Counted from the first letter of the stretch, positions 18,762 through 28,715 are shown. The stretch is 64,000 nt of DNA from Kushneria konosiri (GCF_002155145.1 NZ_CP021323.1:2480001-2544000), one strand, 5' to 3'. A program made the numbers and translations. The notes: generated by a model from the sequence alone, not told the origin.

Positions 18762-19487
18762 GTGGAAAAACGCCAGGAACTTTATGCGGGCAAGGCCAAG
18801 TCCGTATTTGAAACCGATGATCCGGACCGCCTGATTCTCGAGTTTCGTGACGACACCAGTGCCTTTGACGGCAAGAAGGTCGAGCAGCTTGAACGCAAGG
18901 GGCGCGTCAATAACCGCTTCAACGCGTTCATCATGAACGCCTTGAAGGAAGCGGGCATTCCGGTGCACTTTGAACGCCTGCGCTCGGACACCGAGTGTGA
19001 GGTCAAGCGTCTGACCATGATGCCGGTGGAGTGTGTGGTCAGAAACATCGCTGCTGGCGGGCTGTGTCGTCGGCTGGGTGTTGAAGAGGGGATTGCCCTT
19101 GAGCCGCCGACCTTTGAGCTCTTTCTCAAAAATGATGAGAAGGGCGACCCGATGATCAACGAATCGCTGGCCGAGACCTTTGGCTGGGCACGTCGCGAGC
19201 ATCTGGTGCGCGCCCGCGAGCTGACCTTCCAGATCAATGACATCCTGCAAAAGCTCTTTCTCAACGGCAACCTGCTGCTGGTGGATTACAAGCTCGAATT
19301 CGGCCTGTTCCATGGCGAAGTGACTCTGGGAGATGAGTTCTCGCCCGACGGCTGCCGTTTGTGGGATGCCACTACCCGCGAAAAGATGGACAAGGATCGG
19401 TTTCGCCAGGGACTGGGCGGTGTGATTGAAGCCTATGAAGAAGTCGGACGCCGTATTGGTATCGACTTTGATCAGGCCATTGACTGA
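18762..19487 (+). CDS. purC: Phosphoribosylaminoimidazole-succinocarboxamide synthase (SAICAR synthetase)
   Basis: PurC joins CAIR and aspartate with ATP in the purine pathway. The 241-aa protein has the expected motifs: [55 protein letters not shown] and [12 protein letters not shown]. It starts at GTG with CGGAGA upstream. A hairpin follows directly after the stop. With purL, it is one of two purine genes in the window, 16 kb apart and not in one operon. Confidence 0.96.
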   Translation: MEKRQELYAGKAKSVFETDDPDRLILEFRDDTSAFDGKKVEQLERKGRVNNRFNAFIMNALKEAGIPVHFERLRSDTECEVKRLTMMPVECVVRNIAAGGLCRRLGVEEGIALEPPTFELFLKNDEKGDPMINESLAETFGWARREHLVRARELTFQINDILQKLFLNGNLLLVDYKLEFGLFHGEVTLGDEFSPDGCRLWDATTREKMDKDRFRQGLGGVIEAYEEVGRRIGIDFDQAID

Positions 19488-19496
19488 TCAGTGCCC

Positions 19497-19527
19497 GGAC
19501 AGGCGGCGTATATCGCCGCTGTCCTTT
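19497..19527 (+). terminator. Intrinsic terminator after purC
   Basis: GGACA and GCGGCG pair with CGCCGC and TGTCC around a TATAT loop, with one bulged G; only a short T-run follows. It sits in the 39-base gap between purC and the convergent trmO gene and reaches its stop codon. Confidence 0.55.
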
Positions 19528-20273
19528 CAGGTCATTTGAACCAGTCTATCGACCACGATAATGCTTTCATGGCCATGGCTGCCGGCGTCGACATGAAAGC
19601 GCACATCCAGATCAAAGAGTCGAACGCCATAGCGGCGGTCATCGTGTTTTTTTCGTCGATAGGCCGGGCGCGGGTCCTGCGCCAGTACTTCACCTATCAG
19701 GGCGGCAAGGTTTTCACCATCGGCTCGCTCGTTGAGCGTTTGCCGGCACTCATCGCTGAACTCAACTTTCAAAAGCGGCGGCGGTTCAGGGGCAAAGCCT
19801 GCCCGGGCACTGTCTACGCTGTCGGCCCAGGGCAGGTAGGGCTTGATGTCGACAACCGGGGTGGCATCTACCAGGTCATGCCCACGCAGTATCAGTGCCA
19901 GTGTCGGGGCATATTCAATGCCCACCAGCTCTACCAGCGACAGGCCCAGTCGGTTGGGTCGATGCGTTGAACGTGAGGCGAAAACACCGATGCGGGCATT
20001 GCCGCCCAGTCGCGGCGGGCGTATCAACGGCGTCCAGCGCTTCGGGCTCTGGTGGAAGAGGAAGCTGATCCAGAGGTGACTGAACTGTTCAAGCCCGCGC
20101 ACGCCATCCGGGTGATCAAACGGCGTATTGAAGCGCAGAATGGCTGTGGCACTTGGTGCCAGCCCCGGTTGACGCGGAATGCCGAACTTGTCCGGATAGC
20201 AGCTTTCAATGGTGCCAATGATGTCGAAAGCCATCGAGGCGCTGGTGGAGAAGGGCGTGTCATGTATTGTCAT
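19527..20273 (-). CDS. trmO: tRNA (adenine(37)-N6)-methyltransferase TrmO (TsaA)
   Basis: TrmO methylates N6 of the t6A37 base in tRNA-Thr(GGU). The 248-aa protein shows the family markers FDIIGTIESCYPDKFGIPRQ, FNTPFDHPDGVRGLEQFSHLWI, RLGGNARIGVFASRSTHRPN and a C-terminal part (PAYRRKKHDDRRYGVRLF). E. coli TrmO is 235 aa. The first family strand begins at MAFDIIG; ATG 20273 (13 codons earlier) is taken as the start, but ATG 20234 is possible and neither has a strong ribosome site. Convergent with purC. TsaB, also in this window, belongs to the t6A pathway that makes its substrate. Confidence 0.9.
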   Translation of the reverse strand: MTIHDTPFSTSASMAFDIIGTIESCYPDKFGIPRQPGLAPSATAILRFNTPFDHPDGVRGLEQFSHLWISFLFHQSPKRWTPLIRPPRLGGNARIGVFASRSTHRPNRLGLSLVELVGIEYAPTLALILRGHDLVDATPVVDIKPYLPWADSVDSARAGFAPEPPPLLKVEFSDECRQTLNERADGENLAALIGEVLAQDPRPAYRRKKHDDRRYGVRLFDLDVRFHVDAGSHGHESIIVVDRLVQMT

Positions 20274-20431
20274 GAATTGATTATGCCATTCAGGCGTGCC
20301 AGCGACATCATGGGCAGCCGGGCTTCGCTTTGCAGTATTCGGGATAAATGACGCTATTTTGATGTCCAACGCGGGTGGCATCACGAGCCTATAACAGGCC
20401 CGTGCGGGTATCGAGGCAAGGATAAACCATC

Positions 20432-20932
20432 ATGACGGATCACAGTGGCGCGGCCTGTAGCACGCCGATGCTTTTTACCGAGAAAAAGATCAATACCACA
20501 CTGCTGGGTGTGGCCTTTGCCTTCTCGGTAGCAGGCGGTATTACCCTGCTGGTGCATGCCTGGCAGACAGGACGCATATGGCCGGTAGGTCCCATCGGGA
20601 TTGCCTTGATGATCTGGGGGCTTCTGGTCGGCAACAACCTGGCCGTACGCAGGCGCTTGTCTCCGGTGCTGAGGCTTGAAGCCCGGCGCTTGAGCTATAT
20701 CGGAGGGGCGGCATGGAAACCACGCATGGTCTCTATCGATTTTCGCGATATTACCCATATCGACAAGGTACGCAGCAGTAGCATCGTCTTGCATGTTCGA
20801 AAGGAGCGTCGGGCGCACATTGTGCCGATCGGGCTTTTATCAAAAGGTGACCGGGAAGCATTTCTTCAGGGGTTCCATGCCCGCTGTGATACCAGTCGGA
20901 GTCTTGATGCTTCTCCACAGGGTTCCCGGTGA
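20432..20932 (+). CDS. Small two-TM membrane protein with PH-like cytosolic domain
   Basis: A 166-aa protein of no recognised name. Two hydrophobic segments (about residues 23-43 and 50-67, with IALMIWGLLVG) are followed by a soluble domain SPVLRLEARRLSYIGG and VSIDFRDITHIDKVRSSSIVLHV, whose strand pattern resembles bacterial PH/photosystem-like membrane-associated domains. This is a fold guess, not a function. It starts at ATG with no strong ribosome site. Its stop overlaps an in-frame GTG of the ampD reading frame, so the two genes are probably cotranscribed. Confidence 0.6.
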   Translation: MTDHSGAACSTPMLFTEKKINTTLLGVAFAFSVAGGITLLVHAWQTGRIWPVGPIGIALMIWGLLVGNNLAVRRRLSPVLRLEARRLSYIGGAAWKPRMVSIDFRDITHIDKVRSSSIVLHVRKERRAHIVPIGLLSKGDREAFLQGFHARCDTSRSLDASPQGSR

Positions 20933-20967
20933 TTGGCATCATGAGGCTTGATACAGGACCGGACACC

Positions 20968-21504
20968 ATGATTGTTGATCATTATCTATCCGGCGCTCGT
21001 CAGGTCTGTTCGCCCAATGTGGACACGCGGCCCGGAGGCGAGATATCGCTGGTCGTGCTGCATTCGATCAGTCTGCCGCCAGGGGTTTTTGGCGGTGATG
21101 ACATCGAGGCGCTTTTTACCAATCAACTGGATTGGGATTTGCATCCCTTTTTTCAGTCAATACGCGGACTTCGTGTCTCGGCGCACCTGCTGATTCGACG
21201 CGATGGTGGCTGTGTTCAGTTTGTTCCCTTTGACCAAAGGGCCTGGCATGCCGGTCGTTCGCGCTGGCAGGGCCGTCAGGCGCTCAACGATTTCAGTATC
21301 GGTATCGAGCTTGAAGGTGACGGGCGCGCGTTTACTCATGCACAGTACGAGCGCCTGGCGCAGGTGTTGTTGGCGCTCGAGTATCGCTATCCCCACATTG
21401 ATGCCCGAAAATCCGTGACCCACGAGCAGATCGCACCCCTTCGAAAGACCGACCCCGGGCCGAGTTTTGACCAGCAGTATCTTGAGCAGCTCATGACCGG
21501 CTGA
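20968..21504 (+). CDS. ampD: 1,6-anhydro-N-acetylmuramyl-L-alanine amidase AmpD
   Basis: AmpD cleaves anhydromuropeptides recycled from peptidoglycan and indirectly keeps AmpR-controlled beta-lactamase low. The zinc site is intact: H32 (VVLHSISLPPG), His in SVTHEQIAP, and Asp in RKTDPGPSFD, with the core RVSAHLLIRRDG and RAWHAGRSRWQGR. The ATG at 20968 aligns best with the E. coli start; in-frame GTG 20929 or ATG 20941 would add residues and overlap the preceding gene. It is 178 aa, cytoplasmic (no signal peptide). It is followed by the 425-base leader region of aceE. Confidence 0.92.
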   Translation: MIVDHYLSGARQVCSPNVDTRPGGEISLVVLHSISLPPGVFGGDDIEALFTNQLDWDLHPFFQSIRGLRVSAHLLIRRDGGCVQFVPFDQRAWHAGRSRWQGRQALNDFSIGIELEGDGRAFTHAQYERLAQVLLALEYRYPHIDARKSVTHEQIAPLRKTDPGPSFDQQYLEQLMTG

Positions 21505-21929
21505 AGGCCGCATCGTCAGGTGCTGGCCCATACGGTATGACATGTCTATTCTGGCAAAATGTCCGGTATCAACCCATCGTGTTCAGCAGGCCTTGAGCTG
21601 TCTCGGCCGGCCCGGGTCGAACTGTCCGAGGGTGGCCACACATGCTGCGTCTGGAGACGCGAATTGGCATGACTTCATGTTTACGGTATCTTCGTCGTCC
21701 AATCAGAGCGCCCATGTTCAAGTGTTGCCTGTTTCGTTGATGGCTAACGGGTCGGAATCCGTTGCAGTGCCTTTATGGCTATCCGCACCAGTACTGCACA
21801 TCCGATGCCATCGTTTGACGTATCCGGAAACCATGGCCCCTGTAACTATCGGGTGCCTGTCCCGCCTAGAAAGCGCCAGAGGCTCCAAAAGGGCCCGCTG
21901 ACAACTTATCTTCATTCGGAGAGACGTCT
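21505..21929 (+). other. aceE upstream region, no gene seen
   Basis: A 425-base non-coding stretch between ampD and aceE. The open frame in the middle (119 codons) has no ribosome site or protein-like composition. The region holds a candidate promoter near 21664-21692, a PdhR-like half-palindrome overlapping it, and a ribosome site CGGAGAG just before the aceE ATG. No clear terminator follows ampD. Confidence 0.6.
21664..21692 (+). promoter_or_regulatory. Candidate aceE promoter with PdhR-like half-site
   Basis: TTGGCA and TATCTT are separated by 17 bases. The -35 box is embedded in AATTGGCATGAC (21662-21673), which matches the first half of the E. coli PdhR operator AATTGGTATGACC. The second half of the palindrome is not conserved. 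A leader of about 230 bases would follow. Confidence 0.3.
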
Positions 21930-24611
21930 ATGAGTCTGGAGGCAAGAGAAGATCACGATCCGATCGAGACAAGGGAGTGGTTGGAAGCCCTGACATCGGT
22001 AGTGGATCGTGAAGGTGAGGAGCGTGCTCAGTATATTCTGAGCCGTCTGGCTGATCGCTTGCGCCGTGATGGCAAGCTGCCGCCGTTCTCCGTTAACACG
22101 CCTCATCGCAATACCATTCCTGTTCATCGTGAAGCCAAGCTGCCCGGTGACATGTTCATGGAGCGCAAGATTCGCTCCGCGATTCGCTGGAACAGCGTCG
22201 CGCAGGTCATTCGCGCCAATAAAAAGCACAAGGGACTGGGTGGCCACCTGGCCAGCTACATGTCCTGTTCCGTGCTCTATGAAGTGGGCTTCAACCATTT
22301 CTTTCGTGCTGACAGCGATGAGCAAAAGGGTGACCTGGTCTACATACAGGGCCATGTGACCCCCGGTATCTATGCCCGCTCCTTTCTCGAAGGGCGTCTG
22401 ACCGAAGAGCAGCTCGATACCTTCCGTCAGGAAGCCCTGGCTGAAGGCCTTTCTTCCTATCCGCATCCCTATCTGATGCCGGACTATTGGCAGTTCCCGA
22501 CCGTATCGATGGGGCTGGGGCCGATCCAGGCCATCTACCAGGCGCATGTCATGAAGTACATGAACGCGCGTGGTCTGGCCGATATGGGTGATCGCAAGGT
22601 CTGGGCCTTTTTGGGTGACGGCGAGTGCGACGAGCCTGAATCCCTCGGCTCACTGCATCTGGCCAGCCGTGAAAAGCTCAATAACCTGATCTTTGTCATC
22701 AACTGCAACCTGCAGCGTCTGGACGGTCCGGTACGTGGCAACGGCCGTATCATGGATGAGCTGGAAGGCATGTTCCGTGGTGCCGGCTGGAACGTCATCA
22801 AGGTCGTCTGGGGCGGTCTGTGGGACCCGCTGTTCGAACAGGACAGCAAGGGCATGATGCAAAAGCGCATGGATGAAGCGGTCGACGGCGAGTACCAGAA
22901 CTTCAAGGCTCGTGGCGGCGCCTATACCCGCGAGAACTTCTTCGGCAAGTATCCGGAGACTGCCGAAATGGTCAAGGACTACTCCGATGAGGATATCTAT
23001 CGCCTCAATCGCGGTGGTCATGACCCGCAGAAGATGTATGCGGCCTACCATGAAGCCGTCAACAATGCCGGTGATCGTCCGACGGTCGTTCTGGCGCATA
23101 CCGTCAAGGGTTACGGCATGGGCGGTGGCAGCGGCGAAGCCGACATGGAAGCCCACCAGATCAAGTCGATGGAAACCGATGCCCTGAAGGTCATGCGTGA
23201 CCGCTTTGGTATTCCGGTCTCCGACAAGCAGCTTGAAGAGGGCATGCCCTACTACAAGCCTGACGACGACAGTCCGGAGATGCGCTATCTGCATCAGCGG
23301 CGCAAGCAGCTGGGCGGCTATCTGCCAGCGCGCAGGAATGATTTCGAGTCCATCGAGATTCCGGGGCTGGATGACAAGATGTTTGCGACCCAGACCAAGG
23401 GTTCCGGTGATCGCGAAGTCTCCACCACCATGTCGTTTGTCCGCGTTCTTAACGGCCTTGTGAAAAACAAGCAGTTCGGTCAGCAGGTCGTGCCCATCAT
23501 TCCGGATGAAGCGCGCACCTTCGGCATGGAAGGCATGTTCCGTCAGATCGGTATCTACGCGGCAGAAGGCCAGAAGTACGAGCCGATGGATACCGGCCAG
23601 ATCATGTACTACCGCGAGGATCAGAAGGGTCAGATCCTCGAGGAAGGCATCAACGAGGCTGGCTCGATGGCGGCCTGGATCGCGGCGGCGACCTCCTATG
23701 CCAACCATCATGTCCCGCTGTTGCCGTTTTACATCTACTACTCGATGTTTGGCTATCAGCGTATCGGTGACCTGGTCTGGGCGGCCGGCGATCTCCAGGC
23801 TCGCGGTTTCATGGTAGGCGGCACTGCCGGACGCACCACCATCAATGGTGAAGGTCTGCAGCACCAGGACGGCCACAGCCATATCCTGATGTCCACGGTC
23901 CCCAACTGTCGTGCCTATGATCCCTGCTATGGCCATGAGCTGGCGGTCATCATGCAGGACGGTCTCAAGCGCATGTATCAGGACCGTGAAAGCTGCTTCT
24001 ACTACCTGACGGTCATGAACGAAAACTATGTCCATCCCGAAATGCCGGAAGGCAGCGAGGAAGGCATCATTCGTGGCATGTACCTGCTCCAGGAAGGCAA
24101 GAGCGACAAGAAGCAGCCGCGTGTCCAGCTGCTGGGCGGGGGCACCATCCTGCGTGAAGTCGAAGCGGCCGCCGAGCTGCTGCGCGATGACTTCAACGTG
24201 GTCGCTGACGTCTGGAGCGTGACCAGTTTCAACGAGCTGCGTCGTGAAGCGCTGGAGTATGATCGTCAGCAGTTCCTCAACCCTGAAGGCGATCAGGAAA
24301 AGCCGTGGGTCACGAGCTGCCTTGAAGGTCGCGAGGGGCCGGTCATTGCTTCCACGGACTACATGAAGCTCTATGCTGATCAGGTGCGTGCGTGGGTGCC
24401 GTCCGACTTCCACGTTCTGGGCACCGATGGTTTCGGTCGCTCGGACACGCGCGAACATCTGCGTCGTTTCTTTGAAGTCGATCGCTATTTTGTCACCGTA
24501 CTGGCGCTGCGTGCGCTGGCCAATCGTGGCGAGATCGATGCCAAGACTGTCAGTGACGCGATGAAAAAATATGACATCGACCCCAGCAAACCCAATCCGC
24601 TGGTGAGCTGA
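21930..24611 (+). CDS. aceE: Pyruvate dehydrogenase E1 component (homodimeric)
   Basis: AceE decarboxylates pyruvate with thiamine diphosphate and passes acetyl to the lipoyl arms of E2. It is the 893-aa alpha2-type enzyme of gammaproteobacteria (E. coli 887 aa). Recognisable segments are [33 protein letters not shown], the ThDP motif [69 protein letters not shown] and YRFT-like regions at the C-terminus. ATG 21930 follows CGGAGAGACGTCT. It is the first gene of aceE-aceF with an 83-base gap; lpdA is not in the window. Confidence 0.97.
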   Translation: MSLEAREDHDPIETREWLEALTSVVDREGEERAQYILSRLADRLRRDGKLPPFSVNTPHRNTIPVHREAKLPGDMFMERKIRSAIRWNSVAQVIRANKKHKGLGGHLASYMSCSVLYEVGFNHFFRADSDEQKGDLVYIQGHVTPGIYARSFLEGRLTEEQLDTFRQEALAEGLSSYPHPYLMPDYWQFPTVSMGLGPIQAIYQAHVMKYMNARGLADMGDRKVWAFLGDGECDEPESLGSLHLASREKLNNLIFVINCNLQRLDGPVRGNGRIMDELEGMFRGAGWNVIKVVWGGLWDPLFEQDSKGMMQKRMDEAVDGEYQNFKARGGAYTRENFFGKYPETAEMVKDYSDEDIYRLNRGGHDPQKMYAAYHEAVNNAGDRPTVVLAHTVKGYGMGGGSGEADMEAHQIKSMETDALKVMRDRFGIPVSDKQLEEGMPYYKPDDDSPEMRYLHQRRKQLGGYLPARRNDFESIEIPGLDDKMFATQTKGSGDREVSTTMSFVRVLNGLVKNKQFGQQVVPIIPDEARTFGMEGMFRQIGIYAAEGQKYEPMDTGQIMYYREDQKGQILEEGINEAGSMAAWIAAATSYANHHVPLLPFYIYYSMFGYQRIGDLVWAAGDLQARGFMVGGTAGRTTINGEGLQHQDGHSHILMSTVPNCRAYDPCYGHELAVIMQDGLKRMYQDRESCFYYLTVMNENYVHPEMPEGSEEGIIRGMYLLQEGKSDKKQPRVQLLGGGTILREVEAAAELLRDDFNVVADVWSVTSFNELRREALEYDRQQFLNPEGDQEKPWVTSCLEGREGPVIASTDYMKLYADQVRAWVPSDFHVLGTDGFGRSDTREHLRRFFEVDRYFVTVLALRALANRGEIDAKTVSDAMKKYDIDPSKPNPLVS

Positions 24612-24694
24612 GGCGCCTGTCTCACAAAAGTGCCGCCGGGTGAGCGACAGGCTCACCCGGTCATGGCAACGGCCAGGTGATAAGGAGCGCGACC

Positions 24695-26863
24695 TTGAGT
24701 AGTGAAATCATTAAGGTACCCGACATCGGGGGCAGCGAGGGCGTCGAGATCATCGAGATCTCCGTTCAGGCCGGCGATACGATCGAAGCCGAAGATACCA
24801 TGATCGTGCTGGAGTCCGACAAGGCCAGCATGGATATCCCCGCACCGAAGGCCGGCAAGGTCAAAAAGGTACTGGTCAGCGAAGGGGACAAGGTGTCCGA
24901 AGGCGACGACATTCTCGAGCTTGAAGCCGAGAGTGATGGCGACGCTGATGAGAACGACGGTGAGTCAGACGAAAGCGATGATGACAAGTCATCGGTCAAG
25001 GACAGCCGCGATGCCGAGCATCTCGAGGAGGAGGCGGAAGCCGACGAATCAGAGGTTGAAGAGGACAGCAAACCTAAAAAGTCCTCCGGCAAGAGCGGCA
25101 AGCGTACGGTAGAAGTACGTGTTCCGGACATCGGCGGTAGCGAAAACGTCGAAATCATCGAGATCGCGGTCAGCGAAGGGGATGACATCAGCGAGGAAGA
25201 CGCGCTGATTACCCTGGAGTCCGACAAGGCCTCGATGGATGTACCCAGCCCCTATAGCGGCAAGCTGGTCTCGCTCGAGCTCAAGGAAGGCGATACCGTC
25301 TCCGAGGGCGATCTGATCGGCACCATGGAAATTGCCGGTGAAGGCGATGAGGATGCCGATGAAGACACCTCTGATGACGACGGCGCCGATGGTGCAGACC
25401 ATGAAGAAGACGCCGACGCCACCGAGGAAAGCGATGACGCCGAAGATGACGACAGTGAAGGCGGTCGTCAGGAACTGCGCGTTCCGGATATTGGCGGCAG
25501 CGACAACGTTGAAATCATCGAAGTCTCGATCAGTGAAGGCGATGAGATCAACGAGGAAGACGCACTGATCACCTTGGAGTCTGACAAGGCCTCCATGGAC
25601 ATTCCCAGCCCCTTCAAGGGCAAGGTGGTGGAAGTCAGCGTCAAGGAAGGCGACACCGTCTCCGAAGGCGATCTGATCGGCTATATCGAAGTGGCCGGCA
25701 GCAAGTCAAAGAGTCCGGCCAAAAAGTCTTCCGGTGACAAGTCGGATTCGAAGAAAAAGTCCGATGATTCGGCCAAAAAGTCCTCTGATTCAAAAGGCAA
25801 ATCCAGCAGCTCGAAAAAAGAGAGCGGCAAGCAGGATGCGTCGGATGATCAGGCGAAGAAGGATCAGGGCGAGTATGGCGGTGAACCCGGTCCCGAGGCC
25901 CGTCGCAAGCAGGGCGAAGGCAGCTCTGGCAGCAGTGTTCATGCTGGCCCTGCCGTTCGTTTGATGGCGCGTGAACTGGGCGTAGAACTCTCCGAGGTCA
26001 AGGCCAGCGGTCCGAAAGGGCGCGTACTGAAAGAAGACGTGGACGCCTTCGTCAAGCAGGTCATGAGTGATCGCAAGAAGGGTGGCGGTGCTTCGGCACA
26101 ACCGTCCTCGCAGGCTCAGGGCGGTGCCGGCATCCCGCCGATCCCGGCGGTCGATTTCAGCCAGTTTGGCGAGATCGAAGAAAAGCCGATGGGTCGTCTG
26201 ATGAAGGCCGGTGCGACCAACCTGCATCGCAGCTGGCTCAACGTGCCACACGTGACCCAGTTCGACGAGGCCGATATCACCGAGCTTGAGGCCTTCCGCA
26301 AGGCGATGAAGGATGAGGCGGCCCAGCAGGGCGCGAAGTTGACCCCACTGCCGTTCATGATCAAGGCGGCGGCGCATGCGCTGGCAAAGTTCCCGCAGTT
26401 CAACGTCTCGCTGCACCCGGATGGCGACAAGCTGATCCAGAAGAAGTATTTCAACATTGGTGTGGCGGTCGACACGCCCAACGGCCTGATGGTGCCGGTG
26501 ATCCGTAATGTGGATCAAAAGGGCATTGTCGAGCTGGCCAGGGAAGTGATCGATCTTGCCGGTCGGGCTCAGGAAGGCAAGCTCAAGCGCGACGAGATGC
26601 AGGGCGGCTGCTTTACCATTTCGAGCCTGGGATCGATTGGCGGTACGGCGTTCACGCCCATCGTCAATGCGCCTGAGGTGGCCATTCTGGGCGTATCGAA
26701 ATCACAGATGAAGCCGGTGTGGAACGGCAGCGAATTCAAGCCGCGGCTGATGTGTCCGCTGTCGCTGTCCTACGATCACCGAGCCGTCAACGGGGCCGAT
26801 GCGGCGCGCTTTACAGCGTACCTGGCCTCGATTCTGACGGACATTCGTCGATTGACCATGTAA
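24695..26863 (+). CDS. aceF: Dihydrolipoyllysine acetyltransferase E2, three lipoyl domains
   Basis: E2 core of the pyruvate dehydrogenase complex (722 aa). Three N-terminal lipoyl domains carry lipoyl lysines K43, K178 and K298 in the repeated LESDKASMD sequence. They are joined by strongly acidic Asp/Glu/Ser linkers, the last one changing to Lys/Ser-rich. A peripheral subunit-binding domain follows (AGPAVRLMARELGVEL), then the acetyltransferase domain ending in SYDHRAVNGADAARF with the catalytic His. The start is TTG at 24695, which follows AAGGAG by 7 bases; the GTG at 24677 overlaps that ribosome site and is unlikely. Confidence 0.96.
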   Translation: MSSEIIKVPDIGGSEGVEIIEISVQAGDTIEAEDTMIVLESDKASMDIPAPKAGKVKKVLVSEGDKVSEGDDILELEAESDGDADENDGESDESDDDKSSVKDSRDAEHLEEEAEADESEVEEDSKPKKSSGKSGKRTVEVRVPDIGGSENVEIIEIAVSEGDDISEEDALITLESDKASMDVPSPYSGKLVSLELKEGDTVSEGDLIGTMEIAGEGDEDADEDTSDDDGADGADHEEDADATEESDDAEDDDSEGGRQELRVPDIGGSDNVEIIEVSISEGDEINEEDALITLESDKASMDIPSPFKGKVVEVSVKEGDTVSEGDLIGYIEVAGSKSKSPAKKSSGDKSDSKKKSDDSAKKSSDSKGKSSSSKKESGKQDASDDQAKKDQGEYGGEPGPEARRKQGEGSSGSSVHAGPAVRLMARELGVELSEVKASGPKGRVLKEDVDAFVKQVMSDRKKGGGASAQPSSQAQGGAGIPPIPAVDFSQFGEIEEKPMGRLMKAGATNLHRSWLNVPHVTQFDEADITELEAFRKAMKDEAAQQGAKLTPLPFMIKAAAHALAKFPQFNVSLHPDGDKLIQKKYFNIGVAVDTPNGLMVPVIRNVDQKGIVELAREVIDLAGRAQEGKLKRDEMQGGCFTISSLGSIGGTAFTPIVNAPEVAILGVSKSQMKPVWNGSEFKPRLMCPLSLSYDHRAVNGADAARFTAYLASILTDIRRLTM

Positions 26864-26880
26864 CGACAGAAAGTGCCAAA

Positions 26881-26905
26881 GGGCGGCCCGGGGGCCGCCC
26901 TTTTT
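26881..26905 (+). terminator. Intrinsic terminator of aceEF
   Basis: GGGCGGCC and GGCCGCCC form an 8-bp GC stem with CGGG loop, followed by five T's, 17 bases after the aceF stop. Confidence 0.9.
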
Positions 26906-27077
26906 GTCGGTGCGCCGTGGGGCTGGCTCGTCAATATGTCGCAGAGCCTTCGACTTCGCTTGTGCCTGCAGGGCGCCTGTCGTTATTGTTGCGTTTTATT
27001 TTTGAATGGCCCCCCTGTGGTAATGGTCTGCCGGGGCTGGCCTGGATCATGAGTCATTTATTGAGGAGCGGTTTTTC

Positions 27078-27734
27078 ATGCGTTTGATCCTGTTGGGAGC
27101 CCCTGGTGCGGGTAAGGGGACGCAGGCCCGATTCATCTGCGAACGCTTCGATATCGTCCAGATTTCGACCGGCGATATGCTGCGGGCCGCTGTCAAGGAA
27201 GGCAATGAGCTGGGTCTGAGGGTCAAGGAGATCATGTCTTCCGGCCAGCTTGTCTCCGATGATCTGATCATCGAGCTGGTCAGAGAGCGTATCGCACAGC
27301 CTGACTGTGCCAATGGATTCCTTTTTGACGGCTTTCCCCGCACGATTGTGCAGGCGGACGCCTTGAAGGAAGCCGGGATCGATCTGGATCATGTTCTTGA
27401 AATTCATGTGGCCGACGAAGAGATCATCAACCGCCTTTCCGGACGTCGTGTTCACCCCGGGTCGGGACGTGTCTACCATGTCGATAACCAGCCGCCGCTA
27501 CAGGCCGATATCGATAATGAAACCGGTGAGCCGCTGATCCAGCGTGAAGATGATCGCGAAGAGACCGTACGTCATCGTCTGGAGGTTTATCATGACCAGA
27601 CCGAGCCTCTGATTGCGTATTATCAGCAGTGGCAGGAGCAGGCGCCCCAGCAGGCACCGGCCTTCCATCGCATCGAGGGTGTGGGAAGTGTTGAAGATAT
27701 TCGAGCCCAGGTGATCAAGGCGCTCTCTTCCTGA
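27078..27734 (+). CDS. adk: Adenylate kinase
   Basis: Adk equilibrates 2 ADP with ATP and AMP. The 218-aa long-type enzyme has the P-loop [10 protein letters not shown] (residues 7-16), the AMP site [17 protein letters not shown] and the LID segment [16 protein letters not shown]. The LID has no zinc-binding cysteines, as in other gammaproteobacteria. ATG follows AGGAG by 9 bases. It is transcribed alone, with a terminator after it and the aceEF terminator before it. Confidence 0.97.
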   Translation: MRLILLGAPGAGKGTQARFICERFDIVQISTGDMLRAAVKEGNELGLRVKEIMSSGQLVSDDLIIELVRERIAQPDCANGFLFDGFPRTIVQADALKEAGIDLDHVLEIHVADEEIINRLSGRRVHPGSGRVYHVDNQPPLQADIDNETGEPLIQREDDREETVRHRLEVYHDQTEPLIAYYQQWQEQAPQQAPAFHRIEGVGSVEDIRAQVIKALSS

Positions 27735-27763
27735 TCAATGATCGCGTGAGTGTTTTGCAAAAG

Positions 27764-27800
27764 ACCGCATGCCTTTCGGGTGTGCGGTTTTTTCTTTTTT
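27764..27800 (+). terminator. Intrinsic terminator of adk
   Basis: ACCGCA pairs with TGCGGT, extended inward by two wobble and two GC pairs around TTTCG, and followed by a long T-rich run (TTTTTTCTTTTTT). Confidence 0.85.
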
Positions 27801-27955
27801 AAATGCGCGGTGACGCATTTTTCCCAAGGTTTCCACCGAATATCCAGGCGAGCATGGTGTCTCTTTTACAGCAGTGTCATGATGCGCGGCTGCCATGGCC
27901 CGCACCACTGCGCAGCGGCAGGGACGTCCCATGTAAACGCAGTCTCGAAAGCGTT

Positions 27956-27986
27956 TTGGACGAGCGTTGCAATACCTACGTATAAT
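27956..27986 (+). promoter_or_regulatory. Candidate sigma-70 promoter of tsaB-uppP-rsmJ
   Basis: A perfect -10 box TATAAT (27981-27986) with TTGGAC 19 bases upstream (slightly long spacing), 34 bases before the tsaB ATG. The 286-base region between adk and tsaB contains otherwise only the adk terminator. Confidence 0.5.
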
Positions 27987-28020
27987 GCCGCCTCATTTTC
28001 GACTCTGACGTAGCGAGCCC

Positions 28021-28704
28021 ATGACTAGCCTGCTGGCCCTTGATGCTTCCTCTTCTGCCTGTTCTGTCGCCCTCTGGATGGACGGTCATGTGATCAGCAG
28101 AGTGGAGCATGCTCCTCGCGGTCATACCCGTCGTCTCATGCCCATGATTGATGCCCTTCTCGATGAGGCCGGTATTGCCCGTACCTCACTGGACGCAATC
28201 GCCTATGGGCACGGGCCGGGCTCGTTTACCGGTATTCGTATCGCGGCCGGGGTGGCGCAGGGTATCGCCTATGGTCTGGGATGTCCGCTATTGGGCGTTT
28301 CGACGCTCAGGGCGCTGGCCCGGAGCGCCTGCCAGCGTGATGGCGCAAGCCTTGTCATGCCGGCGCTGGATGCGCGTCTGGGAGAACTGTACGTCGCTCT
28401 TTATCAGGTCGAGCAGGGGCAGTTGAAAGCCGTGCTGGATGATGCCGTCATGGCGCCTGGCGCACTTGTGCTGCCGTCGTGTACGCCCGGGTCCATTACC
28501 ATGATCGGCAGCGGTGTCGCCCTCATGGATGGATTATCGCTCGACGTTCGGGAGTGCATCGGGACCAGCATCGAGTCCCGAGACCCTGAAGCCTGTGATA
28601 TTGCGCAGCTGGCCGCCATGGATCTTGCCTCGGGACTGATCACCAGTCCTCAGGAGGCCCTTCCCATTTATCTGCGTGATCAGGTTGTTTCAAGCAAGCG
28701 CTAA
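28021..28704 (+). CDS. tsaB: tRNA threonylcarbamoyladenosine biosynthesis protein TsaB
   Basis: TsaB is the inactive ASKHA partner that stabilises TsaD for t6A37 modification of ANN-decoding tRNAs. The 227-aa protein starts MTSLLALDASSSACSVAL and has the signature YGHGPGSFTGIRIAAGVAQG and VMPALDARLGELYVAL. Homologues are about 230 aa. It begins at an ATG 34 bases after a good -10 box and is followed directly by uppP, with the uppP ribosome site overlapping its stop codon. Confidence 0.93.
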   Translation: MTSLLALDASSSACSVALWMDGHVISRVEHAPRGHTRRLMPMIDALLDEAGIARTSLDAIAYGHGPGSFTGIRIAAGVAQGIAYGLGCPLLGVSTLRALARSACQRDGASLVMPALDARLGELYVALYQVEQGQLKAVLDDAVMAPGALVLPSCTPGSITMIGSGVALMDGLSLDVRECIGTSIESRDPEACDIAQLAAMDLASGLITSPQEALPIYLRDQVVSSKR

Positions 28705-28715
28705 GGATGCTTTTT

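Noticed and set aside
21542-21901. 119-codon open frame in the aceE upstream region
   Set aside because: No ribosome site, no motif, and it would span the candidate promoter and operator.
22650-24656. Very long antisense open frame (668 codons) opposite aceE
   Set aside because: An artefact of biased codon use in aceE; composition is not protein-like and no family motif is seen.
24800-25700. Direct repeats of about 380 bases inside aceF
   Set aside because: They are the three homologous lipoyl domains, a normal feature of E2 proteins, not a mobile or unstable repeat.
27750-28013. Open frames between adk and tsaB
   Set aside because: They begin inside the adk terminator and overlap the tsaB promoter; no ribosome site.
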